A stretch of 64,000 bases of DNA from Neoceratodus forsteri (GCA_016271365.2 CM028131.1:284082001-284146000); one strand, 5' to 3'; counted from the first letter of the stretch, positions 10,740 to 22,180 are shown. The notes: generated from the letters alone by a model not told the origin. Program-made: numbers and translations.

Positions 10740-10998
10740 AACTTAACTTGGCTTGGTCAGGCAAGAAAAGACTTCACCAGGGTTAAGTACCCTAAAATAG
10801 AATTTGGGGTGAGCAACTCCCCACATAAAGTCACTGGTCTCATTACTATATTGGGCAATTATCAAAATTAGACTGAGGCACAGTCAGATAAATCAGCAAA
10901 GTAGTTATTAAATTTGTCAGCTAATGCTAACGGCTCATTTATTACTCCTGTAGCTGTCATAGGTGTCTTCGGGGACACCATGGCCTTTCTTCCAAGTA
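10740..10998 (-). pseudogene. LINE ORF2 linker fragment (continues 12030-13110)
   Basis: The minus strand encodes GRKAMVSPKTPMTATGVIN then ALADKFNNYFADL. This is the short linker between endonuclease and RT in CR1/L2-group LINEs, usually an N-G/I-N motif followed by (I)AD-x-FN-x-YF. The endonuclease part is found on the same strand beyond the CR1 fragment, at 12600-13092. The two pieces are therefore one LINE interrupted by the CR1 copy. The RT domain that should follow is not found; the sequence next meets the Tigger element. Confidence 0.6.
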
Positions 10999-12020
10999 GA
11001 TAGAAACATAGAAACATAGAATTTGATGGCAGATAAGGACCACTTGGCCCACTCAGTCTGCCCATTTCCCTACCTAGTAGATAAGCTGCAGATTCTAGTT
11101 AACTAACAGCCTACTTCCTGCAACCCCCCACTATAATTGCCTTGTGTCTGTCCCATGCATGTTTGAATTCCCCCACTGTTTTAGACCCAACGACCTCCTC
11201 AGGAAGGCTGTTCCATGTATCCACCACTCTCTCCGTGAAAAAATATTTCCTCACATTACCCCTGAGCCGTCCCCTCTATCTTTAAATTGTGCCCCTTGTT
11301 CTTACACATCTCTTTTTCTGAAAGATGCTACCCTCCTGGACTTTGTTGATTCCCTTGAGGTACTTGAACATTTCTATCATGTCCCCCAGTCCCTCCTTTC
11401 ATCAAGAGTATACATATTAAGCTCTCTCAGTCTCTCTTCATATGGTTTCTGCTGCAGACCCTGCACCATTTTAGTTGCCCTCCTCGGGACTGCTTCCATC
11501 CTGTCTATGTCCTTGCGTAGATGAGGTCTCCAAAACTGCACACGGTACAGTACTCCAGATGGGGTCTCACCAACTGTCTGTACAGAGGGATAACCACTTC
11601 CCTTTTTCTACTTGTGATGCCCCTTCCTATGCATCCCAGTATCCCCCTGGCTCTCCTTACCGACTTTTCACATTGCTTACCCACCTTTAGGTCATCTGAT
11701 ATGACTACCCCCAGGTCCCTTTCCATTTTTGTTGTTGTTTGTACCTCCCCTGCTGCTGTGTACTTTTCTCCTGGGTTTTTGTTTCCCAGGTGCATTACTT
11801 TGCACTTCTTTGCATTGAATCTAAGTTGCCATATGTCTGACCATTCCTTCAACCTTGCCAAGTCCATTCTCATCTTTTCTACCCCCCCTTGTGTATCAAC
11901 TCTGTTACAGATCTTTGTGTCATCTGCAAAGAGGCATACCTTTCCCTCCAGCCCCTCTGCAATGTCACCTATAAAGATGTTAAAGAGGACTGGACCCTGT
12001 ACTGAGCCCTGATTCAGTTC
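10999..12020 (-). mobile_element. CR1-type LINE 3' fragment
   Basis: On the minus strand the RT palm gives a QGSV...LFNIFI region and LFADDTK, the catalytic FADD box (near 11915-11935). It continues LKEWSDIWQLRFNAKKCKVM, then RDLGVVISDDLK, VIPLYRQLVRPHLEYC and a frame-shifted C-terminal block ending SLPEEVVGS. The 3' end is a run of ATTCTATG-like octamers (seen on plus as ATAGAAACATAGAAACATAG), diagnostic of CR1-clade elements. It is 5'-truncated just inside RT domain 4. It lies inside another minus-strand LINE (10740-10998 plus 12030-13110). Confidence 0.85.
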
Positions 12021-12029
12021 TATGTATCC

Positions 12030-13300
12030 AAAACATTCTTTCCCCTAAACTGCTCTTGTTTCTCAATCAGATATTATCGTTTTAAATTCCTAATTGTAGA
12101 TGTACTTTTATTATGTGCTTCCTTATATGCTAAAAAAACTTAAGTCCCCATTGTTTTTGTATAATTTCCGTTTATATCTCTATCCCTCAGTTGTTCATGT
12201 AGCTCAGAGTAACCACTACTGTCTAGTACCCCTAATACGTAACCTTCTAAGAGGAACAAAATAATCACAAATAGAGTTAAATTACTTACAAAAAGCTTGC
12301 AGGGCATCACCCACAGGTAGAAAATTATCCAAAAAAGACCAGCCAAAAGCAGACAAAGCCTCTTTAGGTTTGACCATGTCTAGTTTTTTTTTAATTATGA
12401 GAATAAATGTAAGCTGGTGGTACAGATTTCCTTTTGGCAGACCAACAGCAGTACACAGGACTGTGATCACTGATGCAGTCTGACAAAACTTCAGATTGTA
12501 AAATTTTAGCGATATCAGAAACAAGAACCCAGTCCAACACTGAAGACAATCCTGTCTTATCTAGTAGTTAACTCAATTATTTGTGTTAACCTAAGATCTG
12601 TTAACCTTGCCCTATATTTAACTGCAGCTTTCTCTGCTCAGTTCATATTAACATCACCAAGAATTATGACCTCACAGTTATAAGGAACAGACCCTCTACA
12701 TGCCTGAATTAAGTCAAGACCATCCACCTGTTTATCAGGCGGAACATAAATTACCATCAGTGATAGGAATTTATTAGGTCCCAGCTTTAATGTCAGAGGC
12801 AACATTTCACAGGAGGAATGTGTTCCTAATGACACATCCTGTAACACTGTTAAGTGTTTATTTATATATAAAAAAAAAAAACTGCTTTTCAACCTATTCT
12901 GTCACTTCAAAAGAGATTATATCCCTCCAAGTTGATCTCTGAGTCCGCCACCTTTGCTGACAGCCATGTCTCTATTACATCAAAATGATGTTGTATGGAA
13001 CAAGCAGAGAATTTATCCCACTTGGTCAATAAACTCTGCATATTCAGGTGGACAATATTAAGAGAATGTCTGGGGAAGGTAACACCACACAATTGATCTA
13101 TAATGGGGCCAGGATGTAAATGTACTGATCCTGATAAAAGACTGTAACAACAACAACAATATCAACTGTCTTTTTAAAATTGCAGAATAAAGGTTGATGT
13201 TATGGTTAATAGTCACATTATGACTGGTTATATCTTTAGAAACTGAAAGAATATTGATAAGACTACCCAAGGTAACTGTCTTTCAAAACATGATTAATAG
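12030..13300 (-). pseudogene. CR1/L2-group LINE, endonuclease region
   Basis: The frame beginning near 13092 reads SLNIVHLNMQSLLTKWDKF, the first apurinic-endonuclease motif, then FDVIETWLS, where ETWL carries the catalytic glutamate region. A second frame at 12892-12638 reads VIYVPPDK and ILGDVNMN, with GD-x-N in place of the catalytic GDFN. Downstream (12350-12030) is the basic K/R-rich linker KEAHNKS...RNLKR. The frames are interrupted several times. The element continues at 10740-10998 after the CR1 insertion. The sequence above 13100 may be its upstream part, but no ORF1 domain is recognisable. Confidence 0.65.
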
Positions 13301-14230
13301 CCAGACTCAAATAACTACACTTCTGAGAACTAAAACAAAATACATCAAGCCTTGATTAAAGGCCACAGTCAGTAAAAGTCCCATGGCAGTGCTAATTGTC
13401 ATTAGACAGTATGTATTTCTTGTTCTGGATAGTCCCATTAGCAGCACTAAGTGTGCCCACCCATGTAAATAAACTCAATAATAATAAAACTCTAAACATG
13501 TTTACTATATTTGCTAACCCCAGTTTATCAAACAAAACAATTAAAATCCAGAGTTACCAAAAACTACTGAGCAAGCAGTCCATGATGATACCACAGAGGA
13601 AGCCAGGTTTTGGCAAATCAAAAGAAATTGCCCCCCAAAAAAAAAACTCTGTCCGGAATGTATTTAAAAAATAAACTAAATAACCCAGATCAAGCGATTA
13701 ATCACCATACTGCCACTCTGGTGAAAAGTGCTAAGGTGAGGGTAATTTTTAAGACCGGCAGGACCTATAATGGGTTGCCACATTCCCAATAGGCCACTAC
13801 CAATTTAAACAAAAGGAATTAACTCAGCCACTGCCACTGATTGAGTAGCTTATTCAACAAATTTAACCTTCCAGTCAGAAGTAGGGGTAGGCAAGATTCT
13901 TTATATAAAAACTAGAGGTCAGCAGAATAATATTATTACCCTCAGTTAAAATACTGTATACTAATTCCAAAGTACCTGGATAATATATAAACTATTTAAG
14001 CACATCAAGTTACGATAAAACACTCAGCCAGATACCCCAATAAGTGTAATGGCTTAACCCAGCTAATCAAACATACATGTAGATAATACCTAATACTAAT
14101 TTCTAACAAAATAAAATTAGTTTAAAACAGCCTCCCCGCAGCCTCCCATTGTAGACTCATGCTGGTAACTCATGCCACTCCTGCATGAGCCACTCACGTG
14201 TGTAGCCACTTCACAGGTAGCCAATAACAT
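13301..14230. other. Unassigned AT-rich stretch
   Basis: A short plus-strand open frame near 13396-13674 has no recognisable domain, and it is rich in N, K and S as expected for AT-rich noncoding DNA. Around 14130-14230 the sequence changes to a CT-rich stretch leading into the tandem repeat. No terminal repeats or duplicated flanks were seen. Confidence 0.3.
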
Positions 14231-14232
14231 GG

Positions 14233-14905
14233 CTGCACTTTTCAAGTTACAGTCTCTGCCCCTCCACACACCTGCACTCCTCCTCCACCACCCAGTAGCC
14301 CCTGCTTATCGGGTCCCAGTGGGTTAACTGAACAATGTCCTCAGTGGGCAGCAACAAAGAAGATCTTGGACACAGGAAAGCTGAAATGGCTGAAACTGTT
14401 GCTGTTGGAGCCTCTGGTGAGCTATTGTTTGCTGCAGGTGTTTTACTTGAGCACGGCTGTGCTTTCTTTATAGTTCACGTACTCCACACACTTGCACTGC
14501 CTCCATCACTCCGTAGCCCCCGCTACTGGTCCCAGGAGGTAATTGAACAAAGTCCTCAGTGGGCAGACAACAAAGGAGATCTTCAGGGCACAGCAAAGCT
14601 GAAAATGGCTGGAACTGTTGCTGTTGGAGCCTCCGGTGAGCTGCTGGTTGCTGCAGGTGTTTTACTTCTTGAGCACAGCTGTGCTTTTCAAAATACAGTC
14701 TCTGCCCCACCACACATCTGCACTGCCTCCACCACCCAGTAGCCCCCCCCCCACTTACTGGGTCCCAGTGGGTTAATTGAACAAAGTCCTCAGCAGGCAG
14801 GCAACAAAGGAGATCATCGGGGCACAGCAAAGCTGAAAATGGCTGGAACTGTTGCTGTTGGAGCCTCAGGTGAGCTGCTGGTTGCTACAGGTGTTTGAAA
14901 AGTTA
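14233..14905. repeat. Tandem repeat, three copies of a 220-235 bp unit
   Basis: The marker GAACTGTTGCTGTTGGAGCC recurs at about 14393, 14612 and 14846. CACCCAGTAGCCCC- and AGTCCTCAGTGGGCAG-like blocks and the 'GCTGCAGGTGTTTTACTT' block repeat in the same order. The second and third copies are closer to each other than to the first. The 135- and 120-codon open frames that overlap it are by-products of the repeat and should not be taken as genes. Confidence 0.9.
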
Positions 14906-14922
14906 TATTTACATATTTGCAC

Positions 14923-15080
14923 TAGGCATGGGCGAGTAGTAAAACACCCTACCCTAAACACTACCTATGGGTACTTCCAAACTACCCTGAAAATACCCTA
15001 ATGCAAAATGGGTAGTTGGTTAGGGTCAGGTAGTTACTACCCTAATCATTCCACTACCCTATTACCCTACCCTGACTATA
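14923..15080 (+). repeat. Terminal fragment of a dispersed repeat (TAGGCATGGGC end)
   Basis: The segment begins TAGGCATGGGCGAGTAG and is followed by many ACCCTAC/GGGTAG motifs. The reverse complement of 60240 leftwards begins TTAGACATGGGCTACCC and is likewise dense in GGGTAGT/ACTACCC. The two look like ends of related elements, probably a hAT-like non-autonomous transposon. No partner end was found for this copy, so the type is tentative. Confidence 0.4.
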
Positions 15081-15789
15081 ACAAAATGTGAAAGACCTTG
15101 TTTTTGACTGCCCTAAACAGAGAAATCTACTCAAAAGGATCTGTCTTGAGTCAGGAAAGATAGGCACAGCTGCTCTAAGCAAGCCTGCTACTGTTTCCAA
15201 AATACAGTCTTTAGTATTATGGCTGTATAAGGCATTCTTCTATAGGGCCATTGTGTATGCCCCGACTACTTTTTATTAATGTGACTTTGCCAGACAGATT
15301 GTCTACAGTAGTTAGTGAAACAGAGTCATTTAAGTAATTTGTCTATTGGGTGATTGGGTGAGAAAGGCAATTACAAGACATGCAGCTGCTCTGAGTGGGC
15401 CTGCTGCTGTTTCCAAAAATTAAAATCATGAGAAGAGTTGAACTGGCTATGCCAAATGTTTTATTTTTTGTTTGTTTCATCTTTTTCTGCTTCTCCCTGC
15501 CCTTCTGGCCTGCCACTCCTTCAGATCACGCAGTGTTAATCCCCATTTCCATCTGCTGCACCATCCATACCATCCTCACTTGGTCTGCATCCTCTGTAGA
15601 CCCAGAGTAACCCTTCCAGGAGGGCACCCTCCCAAAGGGGACGTGAGAGGAGGGAGGTAGTTCTGCTACCTTAATCGAGGAGTGGGGGCTAGCAGGACCG
15701 GAGGAGGCTGTGAATGGCTACATGACTTGGGGAATGAGGTGGCCATCATCTGGCAGCTAAGCGGGTGATTTCCACTTTTCTAGTCCCAC
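15081..15789. other. Unassigned stretch with one internal direct repeat
   Basis: GCACAGCTGCTCTAAGCAAG...CCTGCTACTGTTTCCAAAAT at about 15160-15202 is repeated imperfectly at about 15377-15418. A CT-rich stretch follows at 15470-15600. No element or gene was recognised. Confidence 0.35.
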
Positions 15790-16737
15790 CCACCTCCCAT
15801 ATTCATACTGCTACAGCAGTGTCCTGGGGCAGAAAATTTGGCAATGTGTGGAACCCTCCCCCCTGCTTCAAGAAACACCTCCACCGGTCTTATTTCATCA
15901 GCTCATCTCCAGTGTCTGGGTACAGTGAGTAGAAATCAGGGTGGCTCCCTGCAACATGCTTTAATAATTATTGTGGTACCACCTAATCTGCATTTCACTG
16001 CTTGCTTAATAGTTCAAGAGACTGGGCCATCCGGCTACTGGACACAAAGAAAACTGCATGCCAAATCATCATGTCTTCTTTCATCAAGGACCCCAGCAAC
16101 AGCTGTAACCCGGGCACCATTTAGGCTAGCTTGTTTTCCATCTGGGTACCCAGTATTTTTATAGGACTGCAAATTGGAACTAAATGCATGCCAGTATCCT
16201 TGCTCAAACCAGTAAGGACAAAATCATTTGACCAGATTTGCCCTTTCCTTGTTATGCTCCCCCTAAATAAATCTGATTGGTGTTGCAATGTTGTATTGCC
16301 TCATGCACGTTTACTGGTGGTCTGTTACTGTGTTTGGAATATTCCTGAATGTGCATGCCTGATAACCAGCATTTGCAGGGGGTTCCAGGAGGTCACACTG
16401 AAGCCCAGACCTCGATAAGTGGGAAACCTATGAGCATATCATTAATGTCTGTTGAAAAATGTATTGTGAATGTTGCGAGAGATTCCTGCTTGTTCCAAGG
16501 TGTAGGACCACTTGGTGGGGTAGTGGGTGGTTATAGCTTCACAGAGGGCTGTAACAAATTTAATAAATACCCACTGAAACCTTACTCTGAGTGGAGCTAC
16601 CAAAACACTGTGTTTACCATGGGTGAGCAAACCTGGTACTAGCTAGTTATGAACCCAGGCCCTCAACCTGTGGATAGTAATACAGGCAGGGGTTGTAACC
16701 CTAGAAGTAGTGCTACCTAGGGTTACATGTAAATGCT
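15790..16737 (+). mobile_element. LTR-like repeat, copy 2 (5' part unclear)
   Basis: Shared landmarks with copies 1, 3 and 4 are TCTGGGTACAGTGAGTAG (donor-like site near 15920), GGCTCCCTGCAAC, GGGCCATCCGGCT, TTTCATCAAGGACCCC, CCCTAAATAAATCTGATTGG (polyadenylation-type signal) and ATTTGCAG followed by a 36-bp segment at 16379-16414. In this copy that segment ends in ATAAGT instead of GTAAGT. The 3' end is TGCTACCTAGGGTTACA at 16737. Upstream of about 15790 the similarity is lost, so the copy is truncated or too divergent to follow. Confidence 0.65.
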
Positions 16738-16934
16738 TCTTCTTTGAATTCTTTACTTAAACAGCTATAAAATTATACATTCCAGAATCCCATTTAACAA
16801 GCAATGTGAAGTTTAATATACAGAGTTGCACTGGTACTGGAAGAGTGGTTCTGGTGGGGGAGGGGACTGGGATGTAGGTTTTCCTACTCTTAGCAGGGTG
16901 CTCCGCTTCAGGGCTGGTCACTAGGCAGGAATGT

Positions 16935-17012
16935 CTACAGGTAAGGCAAATGTTATTTTTCAGGTGCCCAATCCCAGAGGCTCTGGGTGCCGCACAACAG
17001 CAACAAATCTAT
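16935..17012 (-). mobile_element. L2-type LINE 3' end fragment
   Basis: On the minus strand the sequence reads GGCACCCAGAGCCTCTGGGA then TTGGGCACCTGAAAAATAAC and TTTGCCTTACCTG. This is the same 3' end as the L2 element that finishes at 19870. The 6-bp stem CCCAGA/TCTGGG (16973-16987) is intact. Only about 80 bp are clearly L2. The sequence between 17012 and 17135 may be more 3' untranslated region. Confidence 0.7.
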
Positions 17013-17134
17013 CATAAAATGACAAAGGAACATAACAAATTTTCCAGTCTACGAATGATCACTTTCATAAATTAAAATCAGTAAAACTAGAAGAGGGTAA
17101 GGGGGAGAGGGCCATCTTGTGGATGGTGTGGCCC

Positions 17135-17340
17135 ACTCCAGGGCTCTCTAAGTTAAGTTTTGCAGCCACTAGCCAGCAAATCTAGTGACTGAGAACATTT
17201 ATAGCCCCACAGACTCTTCCACTAGCCCAGTTGAAGTACTTTTTGGTTACATCCTACAGTACAAACCTACAGGGCTAGTTAAAGGAAAATCTTACTAGCC
17301 TAACACAGAATCCACCAGAATTTGGCTAGTTGTCCTGTAC
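17135..17340 (+). repeat. hAT-like terminal fragment
   Basis: The segment starts CAGGGCTCTCTAAGTTAAG and contains several CTAGCC/GGCTAG blocks (CCACTAGCCAGC, CTAGCCCAGTTGAAG, GGGCTAGTTAAAG, ACTAGCCTAAC). A CAGGG... end followed by repeated CTAG-containing motifs is typical of hAT-type non-autonomous repeats. No second end or duplication was found, so this is a low-confidence call. Confidence 0.35.
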
Positions 17341-19870
17341 AAGGCTGGGTTATCACTTCCTCCAGATGATGTCATCTCTGGGCCTGTCGCAAGAGATTTC
17401 ACCGTGACTCACCAGGGTGGTCACATGTTGGACTTGGTCTTTTCGCTGAGGCTTGAGATTGATAATCTTAAGATTGATCCGTCATTTGGTCTGATCATTG
17501 CATGGTGGAATTTTTGCTCAGGGCCCCCTGTGAGCCTCCCCTGCAGAGCTGGTAGCTACTGCCCTTTGAGGATCTGACCCCAGAGGGTGGTGGTAGTTGA
17601 CCTATCTAGTGTGGGCAGTGCATGCATAGGGGTTGTGGGTGAAGCAGTCATTGCCTATAATGAGGTGATGCTGGGGCACTCAACTCCTTGCACCAGTCTG
17701 TATGACTCAGATCCTCTCACTTGAGGTCCCCTTGGTTTGATGGGGAGCTCAAGGCGATGAAGATCAAGGGCCAGAGGTTAGATCGCTGCTGGCGGAGGAC
17801 CGGGCTGGAGGTGGACAGACTGGTCCTGCGTGCACACTATATTGTTTACCAGGGGGCAATCAACCATAAAAGGCAGTGTTCCTGTCCAGGGAGATTGCCA
17901 CTAAGAAGAACTGACCAGCTATCCTTTTTCGGACTGTGGACAGGCTATTACATCCAGCTTGTCTACAGCTGAAAAAAGCATTTTCTTATGCTTTATGTAA
18001 TGAGTTTGCTTGGTTCTTCTCAGACAGAGTACCCACTATCAGGCAGGGAATTCTGCTAGTGAGTCACAGTGTGGCCAACAGTGGTCACCCTGATTGTCCG
18101 AGGTGCACTCCGCCTGGTTGGGGGAGTTTAAACCAGTGGAGGTGGCCGAAGTCATTGAGGTTGTCTCGAGTCTGAAGCATACATATTGCGAACTGGACCC
18201 AGTGCCAGCTTGTTTCTTAATGGGATGTGTTGACTCTGTAGGCCCGGTGTTGCCTTGATTGTCCGGTGTTCTTTCCAGATGCTTTGAAGGAGGCACTGGT
18301 GAGATCCCTTCTGAAGCAACCATCTTTAGACCCTGACGTCAAGGCGAATTACCATCCTGTTTCCAACCTTCCATTCTTGAGAAAGGTTGTGGAGAAGATT
18401 GTGGTGCAGCAGCTTGGGGAACACCTTGTGGATTTTGATATCTATGAGCTGCTGCAGTCTGGGTTTTGTGCCGGGCACTGTATGGAAACCGCATTATTTT
18501 GGGTGCATAATGATCTCCTCAGAGTAAGAGATTGAGGAAAGGGGACAGTTCTCATTCTCCTTGATCTCTCCTCAGCTTTTGACACAGTGGACCACTGTGT
18601 GTTACTCAACCACCTGAGGGAATTTTGTGGACTCGCTGGCACTGTCATCTGCTGGTTTGAGTCCTACCTCACAAACAGGAAGCAAAGGGCTGTGATGGGA
18701 AATTTCTCCTCCTCCGCTAGCCTTCTGTCTTGTGGAGTACCTCAGGGTTCGGTCTTGTCACCAACATTGTTTACCATGTATATGCTGCCCCTGGGTGAGA
18801 TCATTAGGAAGTACAGTCTGGATTTTCATTGCTATGCTGATGATACCCAGCTGTATCTATCCTTTGTCTCTGGGACATCCAGTGCAGCGGATGTGCTGAA
18901 CAACTGCCTGGCCGAGATTAATGACTGGATGGCCTCTAGCTGGTTGCAACTGAACCCCGATAAGACGGAGGTACTGGTGGTGGAGTTGAACAGGAAGCGT
19001 GATAGGATGACCTCTGGTGCAGAGACTGGATTGTTTCTGGGATCTGTGCCATTGAAGGCCTCCTCTAGGGTGTGTGATCTTGGCATTATCCTTAACAGTG
19101 GACTGACACTTGAATCTCAGGTGTCGTCCGTCGTCTGGTCCAGCTTTTACCACCTGAGGAACATCGCTAGGATCAAACACCTCATTCCACCCATGGACCT
19201 CTCCACCTTGGTACATGCATTCATGACATCAAGGCTTGACTACTGTAATGTGCTCTATCTTGGGGGTCACTGGAGGTACCCCCATTGATTGCAGCTAGTG
19301 CAGAATACAGCTGCCAGGCTGTTGACGGGACAGCCAAAATACTGTCACAACACCCCAGTGCTGCGTGAACTGCACTGGCTGCCTGTTTGATGGAGAGCTC
19401 TCTTTAAGGTGGGCTTGCTCACCTTTAAAGCCTTACATGGACTGGGCCCTGGCTACCTGTTGAACCTTCTAACACCTGTTGCCCTGGTCTGCTCTCTCTG
19501 GTCCTCCTCTAGGGACCTCCTTGCGATTCCCAGGATGAGGTTAAAAACTGCCTGTGACAGAGCTTTTAGTGTCGCCAGAATTCACTTTCTCTTCAGTTGA
19601 GGCATTCAAAGCCCTCCTCTAGATCTTTTTATTCAGCTGGGCATACTCAGACATTGTCCTTTAGATACTGTTTCTGAGACATTATGTGAAATAGCCCCTT
19701 AGGATTCTGTTGCTAGGTCAGGCCCCCATTTTGGGTGGTCTGATTTTAAGTATTTAATTGGAATAGTCTATATTTTATTTATAGTGTTTTAATTGTTCTT
19801 AGATGTACTTTGATTGTGTGGCACCCAGAGCATCTGGGATTGGGCGCTTGAATAATAATATTTGCCTTGC
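17340..19870 (+). mobile_element. L2-clade LINE, 5'-truncated
   Basis: The copy begins inside the endonuclease C-terminal region (GHMLDLVFS, a variant of the T-H-x-x-G-H-T-L-D-L-V-F motif) and runs through RT to a terminal hairpin. The 3' end (19821-19862) reads GGCACCCAGAGCATCTGGGA then TTGGGCGCTTGAATAATAAT. The hairpin CCCAGA/TCTGGG is at 19824-19838. A second 3' end of the same family is at 16935-17012 on the other strand. Stops in the linker (17540-18250) show it is inactive. Confidence 0.85.
18266..19600 (+). pseudogene. L2 reverse transcriptase
   Basis: This is the best preserved RT in the window. In order: YHPVSNLPFLRKVVEKIV (NYRPIS block), LQSGFCAGHCMETAL, LDLSSAFDTVDH (split by a frameshift at about 18535-18590), SCGVPQGSVLSPTLFTMYM, HCYADDTQLYLS with the catalytic YADD at about 18832-18843, LQLNPDKTEVLVV, DLGIILNSGLTL, MTSRLDYCNVLYLG, then a frame-shifted LLTFKALHGLGPGYL block. 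The block SLxxxLLLIDLSAAFDTVDH...YADDTQLY is characteristic of L2. The longest uninterrupted frame is 18587-19288, so only a few lesions separate it from an open ORF. Confidence 0.85.
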
Positions 19871-19939
19871 CTTACCTACAAGTTTTGACCCCTATAACCT
19901 CTATGATGGGTTGCCAGTACTTAAACAACTTATTTTTAA

Positions 19940-20117
19940 AATGTAATGACTGAAATGTGGTCAGTTCTGGGACTGCCGCTGGCTGGTTGTCAGTGCTGTG
20001 ACTGTCAGGTGCATTGTTGTAAGGGGACGGGTAAGTACTACGACTGTTGAGGGAGGTTCAGAGGCAATGTTGTGTTAATGGTGGGGGTCAGTACTGTGAT
20101 TGTTGTGATTGGGGTTG
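19940..20117. repeat. GT-rich minisatellite, left part
   Basis: Short degenerate repeats built around TCAGTGCTGTGACTGTCAGG, for example near 20000, 20040 and 20090. They match the large array at 25985-27600. The array appears to have been one locus into which the V-SINE (with its nested LINE) was inserted. Confidence 0.75.
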
Positions 20118-20307
20118 TCCGTGCTTTATTTATTTAGTTTTTGTTGACCGGGTAAGTGCACTAGACAAATCCTGCCTATTTTCAGGCACGACCCGGGGTA
20201 GGGGGATACAGATGAATGCCAACTGACCTTGAACCAGATTAAGCTGTTGGTGGTATTTTTAGTGAATGAGGGAAATTTGGCCAGGACACCGGGGAAATTC
20301 CCCTACT
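20118..20307 (-). mobile_element. V-SINE copy 1, 3' part
   Basis: This is the tail half of a minus-strand V-SINE: AAAAACTAAATAAATAAAG as the A-rich end (on the minus strand) and CCCGGTGTCCTGGCCAAATT upstream of it. It corresponds to 31355-31515 of the second V-SINE. The head half is at 25649-25895. The two halves are separated by the Tx1-like LINE at 20308-25635, with the 13-bp duplication AAATTCCCCTACT at 20295-20307 and 25636-25648. Confidence 0.85.
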
Positions 20308-20348
20308 GGCTGCTGGTCGGTGGCTAGTTGCTGACGTCGGCGCCTAGC

Positions 20349-22170
20349 ATGGCAGACGTTTTGGAGGTCGGGAAGGAGAAGGAGGTAGAGGAGTGCGAGA
20401 AACAGAGTTCCATTGCTTCGGTTGTACCTTGTCTTCTGGTGGCTGAGCATACCTCCTGTACGCTCGCTACCGCACCCCAGCTACCCGATTTCGCTGCTCA
20501 CCAGAATGTTACACTTACAACAGTGCCTTTAATTCCGGAGCCCTTACCTGATATTGCTCGGTCTCATGATGAAGCTCTTGCTGTGGAAGATGTTCATATG
20601 CCGCTTATCCGAGTGCAGGAACTGAATGTTGGAGAGACGGTTTCCGGGAGGACTGTGGAGCGTGCAGGACCGCATCGCCATCATTGGTGCAGCAGCACCG
20701 CTACCAGAGAGGAAGTCACATGAGGCCATGGACTGGTCTGAAGTGATGGCGCTTCAAGAAGCAGGTTGAAGAGGACTGATTCAGGAGATTGGGTTCCCGA
20801 TTTAGACTGGACTCCGCTTTCAGGTAGGAAAACTCCTGAAACGGCACAGCATCTATCCCCTCAGCCATCTACTTCAAGGGAGGGAAGAGGGGTTTTAGAG
20901 CCTGAACTTTCCAGCATACCCCCTGTTGCTGTTTCTACTGTGTCTATGGGTCCTACTGCCCCCATTTTGAGCACCACTTCCAAACCACCATTATCAGACT
21001 TATTTAAATCGAAATTGGAACAAGCCCCTCGTCGAAATGCTGTACGTCTGCGTTATAGGGGGGGTTTGACTGAACACCCTGATAGATACTATGTATTTAA
21101 CCAACTCTTGAAGTCTAAAATGGGGTTTTGTGCCAAAGACATCTATGCTTTGATTCATGTCTCGGGGGAGGATTCCTTTGATGTTAGTTTTCAGACACCT
21201 GCTCATATGGACAAATTCTGGGACAAATATGCTAATCAAAAAAATCATCCAGTATGGTTGCCTTTTTTTGCTATCCCTTTAACTCTTCCCTTACTTAGGT
21301 TTGTTACAATTATGTTCCGCAATGAAGGAGTGAATGTGAGTGATATCTATCGCTGGCTGCAATCCAAGTGTGAGGTGTTGGGGCCACCTGAAGCTCTTCT
21401 GGATGTGGAGGGTATTTGGACAGGGGATGGAAGTTTAAAGTGAAGTTGTTGCAAGTTAATTCTGAGGTTGTACATCTGCCAAATAGTTTTTCTGGGTAAA
21501 GACAGAGGGTGTGTTTTTATGCAGGGCAACCTAAGGCATGCTATAAATGTGGAGATAGAACTCACATTAGTAGTGTATGTGACATGATGAGATGTCCTTT
21601 ATGTGGGGGTTTGGGCATTCTGTTGACCGATGCATTAATATCTTTCAGTGTAATCTTTGTGACGAAAAGGCATGCCTTCCATCAGTGTCCATGGGCAAGG
21701 CATAACAACTCTGACGCCTAGACCAGGATGGTTTACTTCAGAAAGCCCAAGCTAAAGTGCAGGTTCCTGGTGATAGGTCAAACCCCCAAGAAAAGACCCT
21801 GTCCCTCCCCTCCTTTCCAGATATTGCTAACCCTGAGCAACCTATGATTAATATCCCTCGGGACACTGTGCTTCTGGTTTCTCCTCCATTGGGGAGAATC
21901 AGACTCAGGTGTCCAGTATGCCACCCTTTTGAAATTGTTAAGAACAGGAGGTTTACCAGAGCCTCTTTAAAACAGTCCAGGCCAGCCCGGTTGTGACTGA
22001 CAATTTTTTTCCCCTTCAGGAAGACGTTAGGGACTCAGACCTGAATCTGAGACCTCTCATCTCTCTGAAATTGTGACGGAGGATGAAGATAGTAAATCTA
22101 CTGAACTTGCTAAAGATAAAAAAGGGAAAAAAGGAAAAAAAAGAAAAGTGAGTCAGAAGCATAGCTCTTG
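20349..22170 (+). pseudogene. Tx1-like LINE ORF1 (gag-like)
   Basis: The product would be the RNA-binding partner of the ORF2 protein. From the start ATG at 20349 (MADVLEVGKEKEVEE) the frame shifts near 20720. The main part runs 20766-21443 with a basic segment (RRNAVRLRYRGGL) and an RRM-like central region (YYVFNQLLKSKMGFCAKDI, then VSFQTPAHMDKFWDKYAN). After a further shift come the zinc knuckles: YAGQPKACYKCGDRTH (21515-21562), then C-P-L-C-G-G-L-G and later C-N-L-C-type remnants. The tail (22100-22165) is highly basic (KKGKKGKKRKV) and could be a nuclear-localisation signal. At least three frame changes make it a pseudogene. Architecture and the Y-x-G-Q-P-K-x-C-Y-K-C-G motif are typical of Tx1 ORF1. 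Confidence 0.8.
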
Positions 22171-22180
22171 AGCAGTTTCC

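Noticed and set aside
14335..14830. 135- and 120-codon open frames on opposite strands
   Set aside because: Both lie within the three-copy tandem repeat and repeat the same residues with each unit. They are by-products of the repeat.
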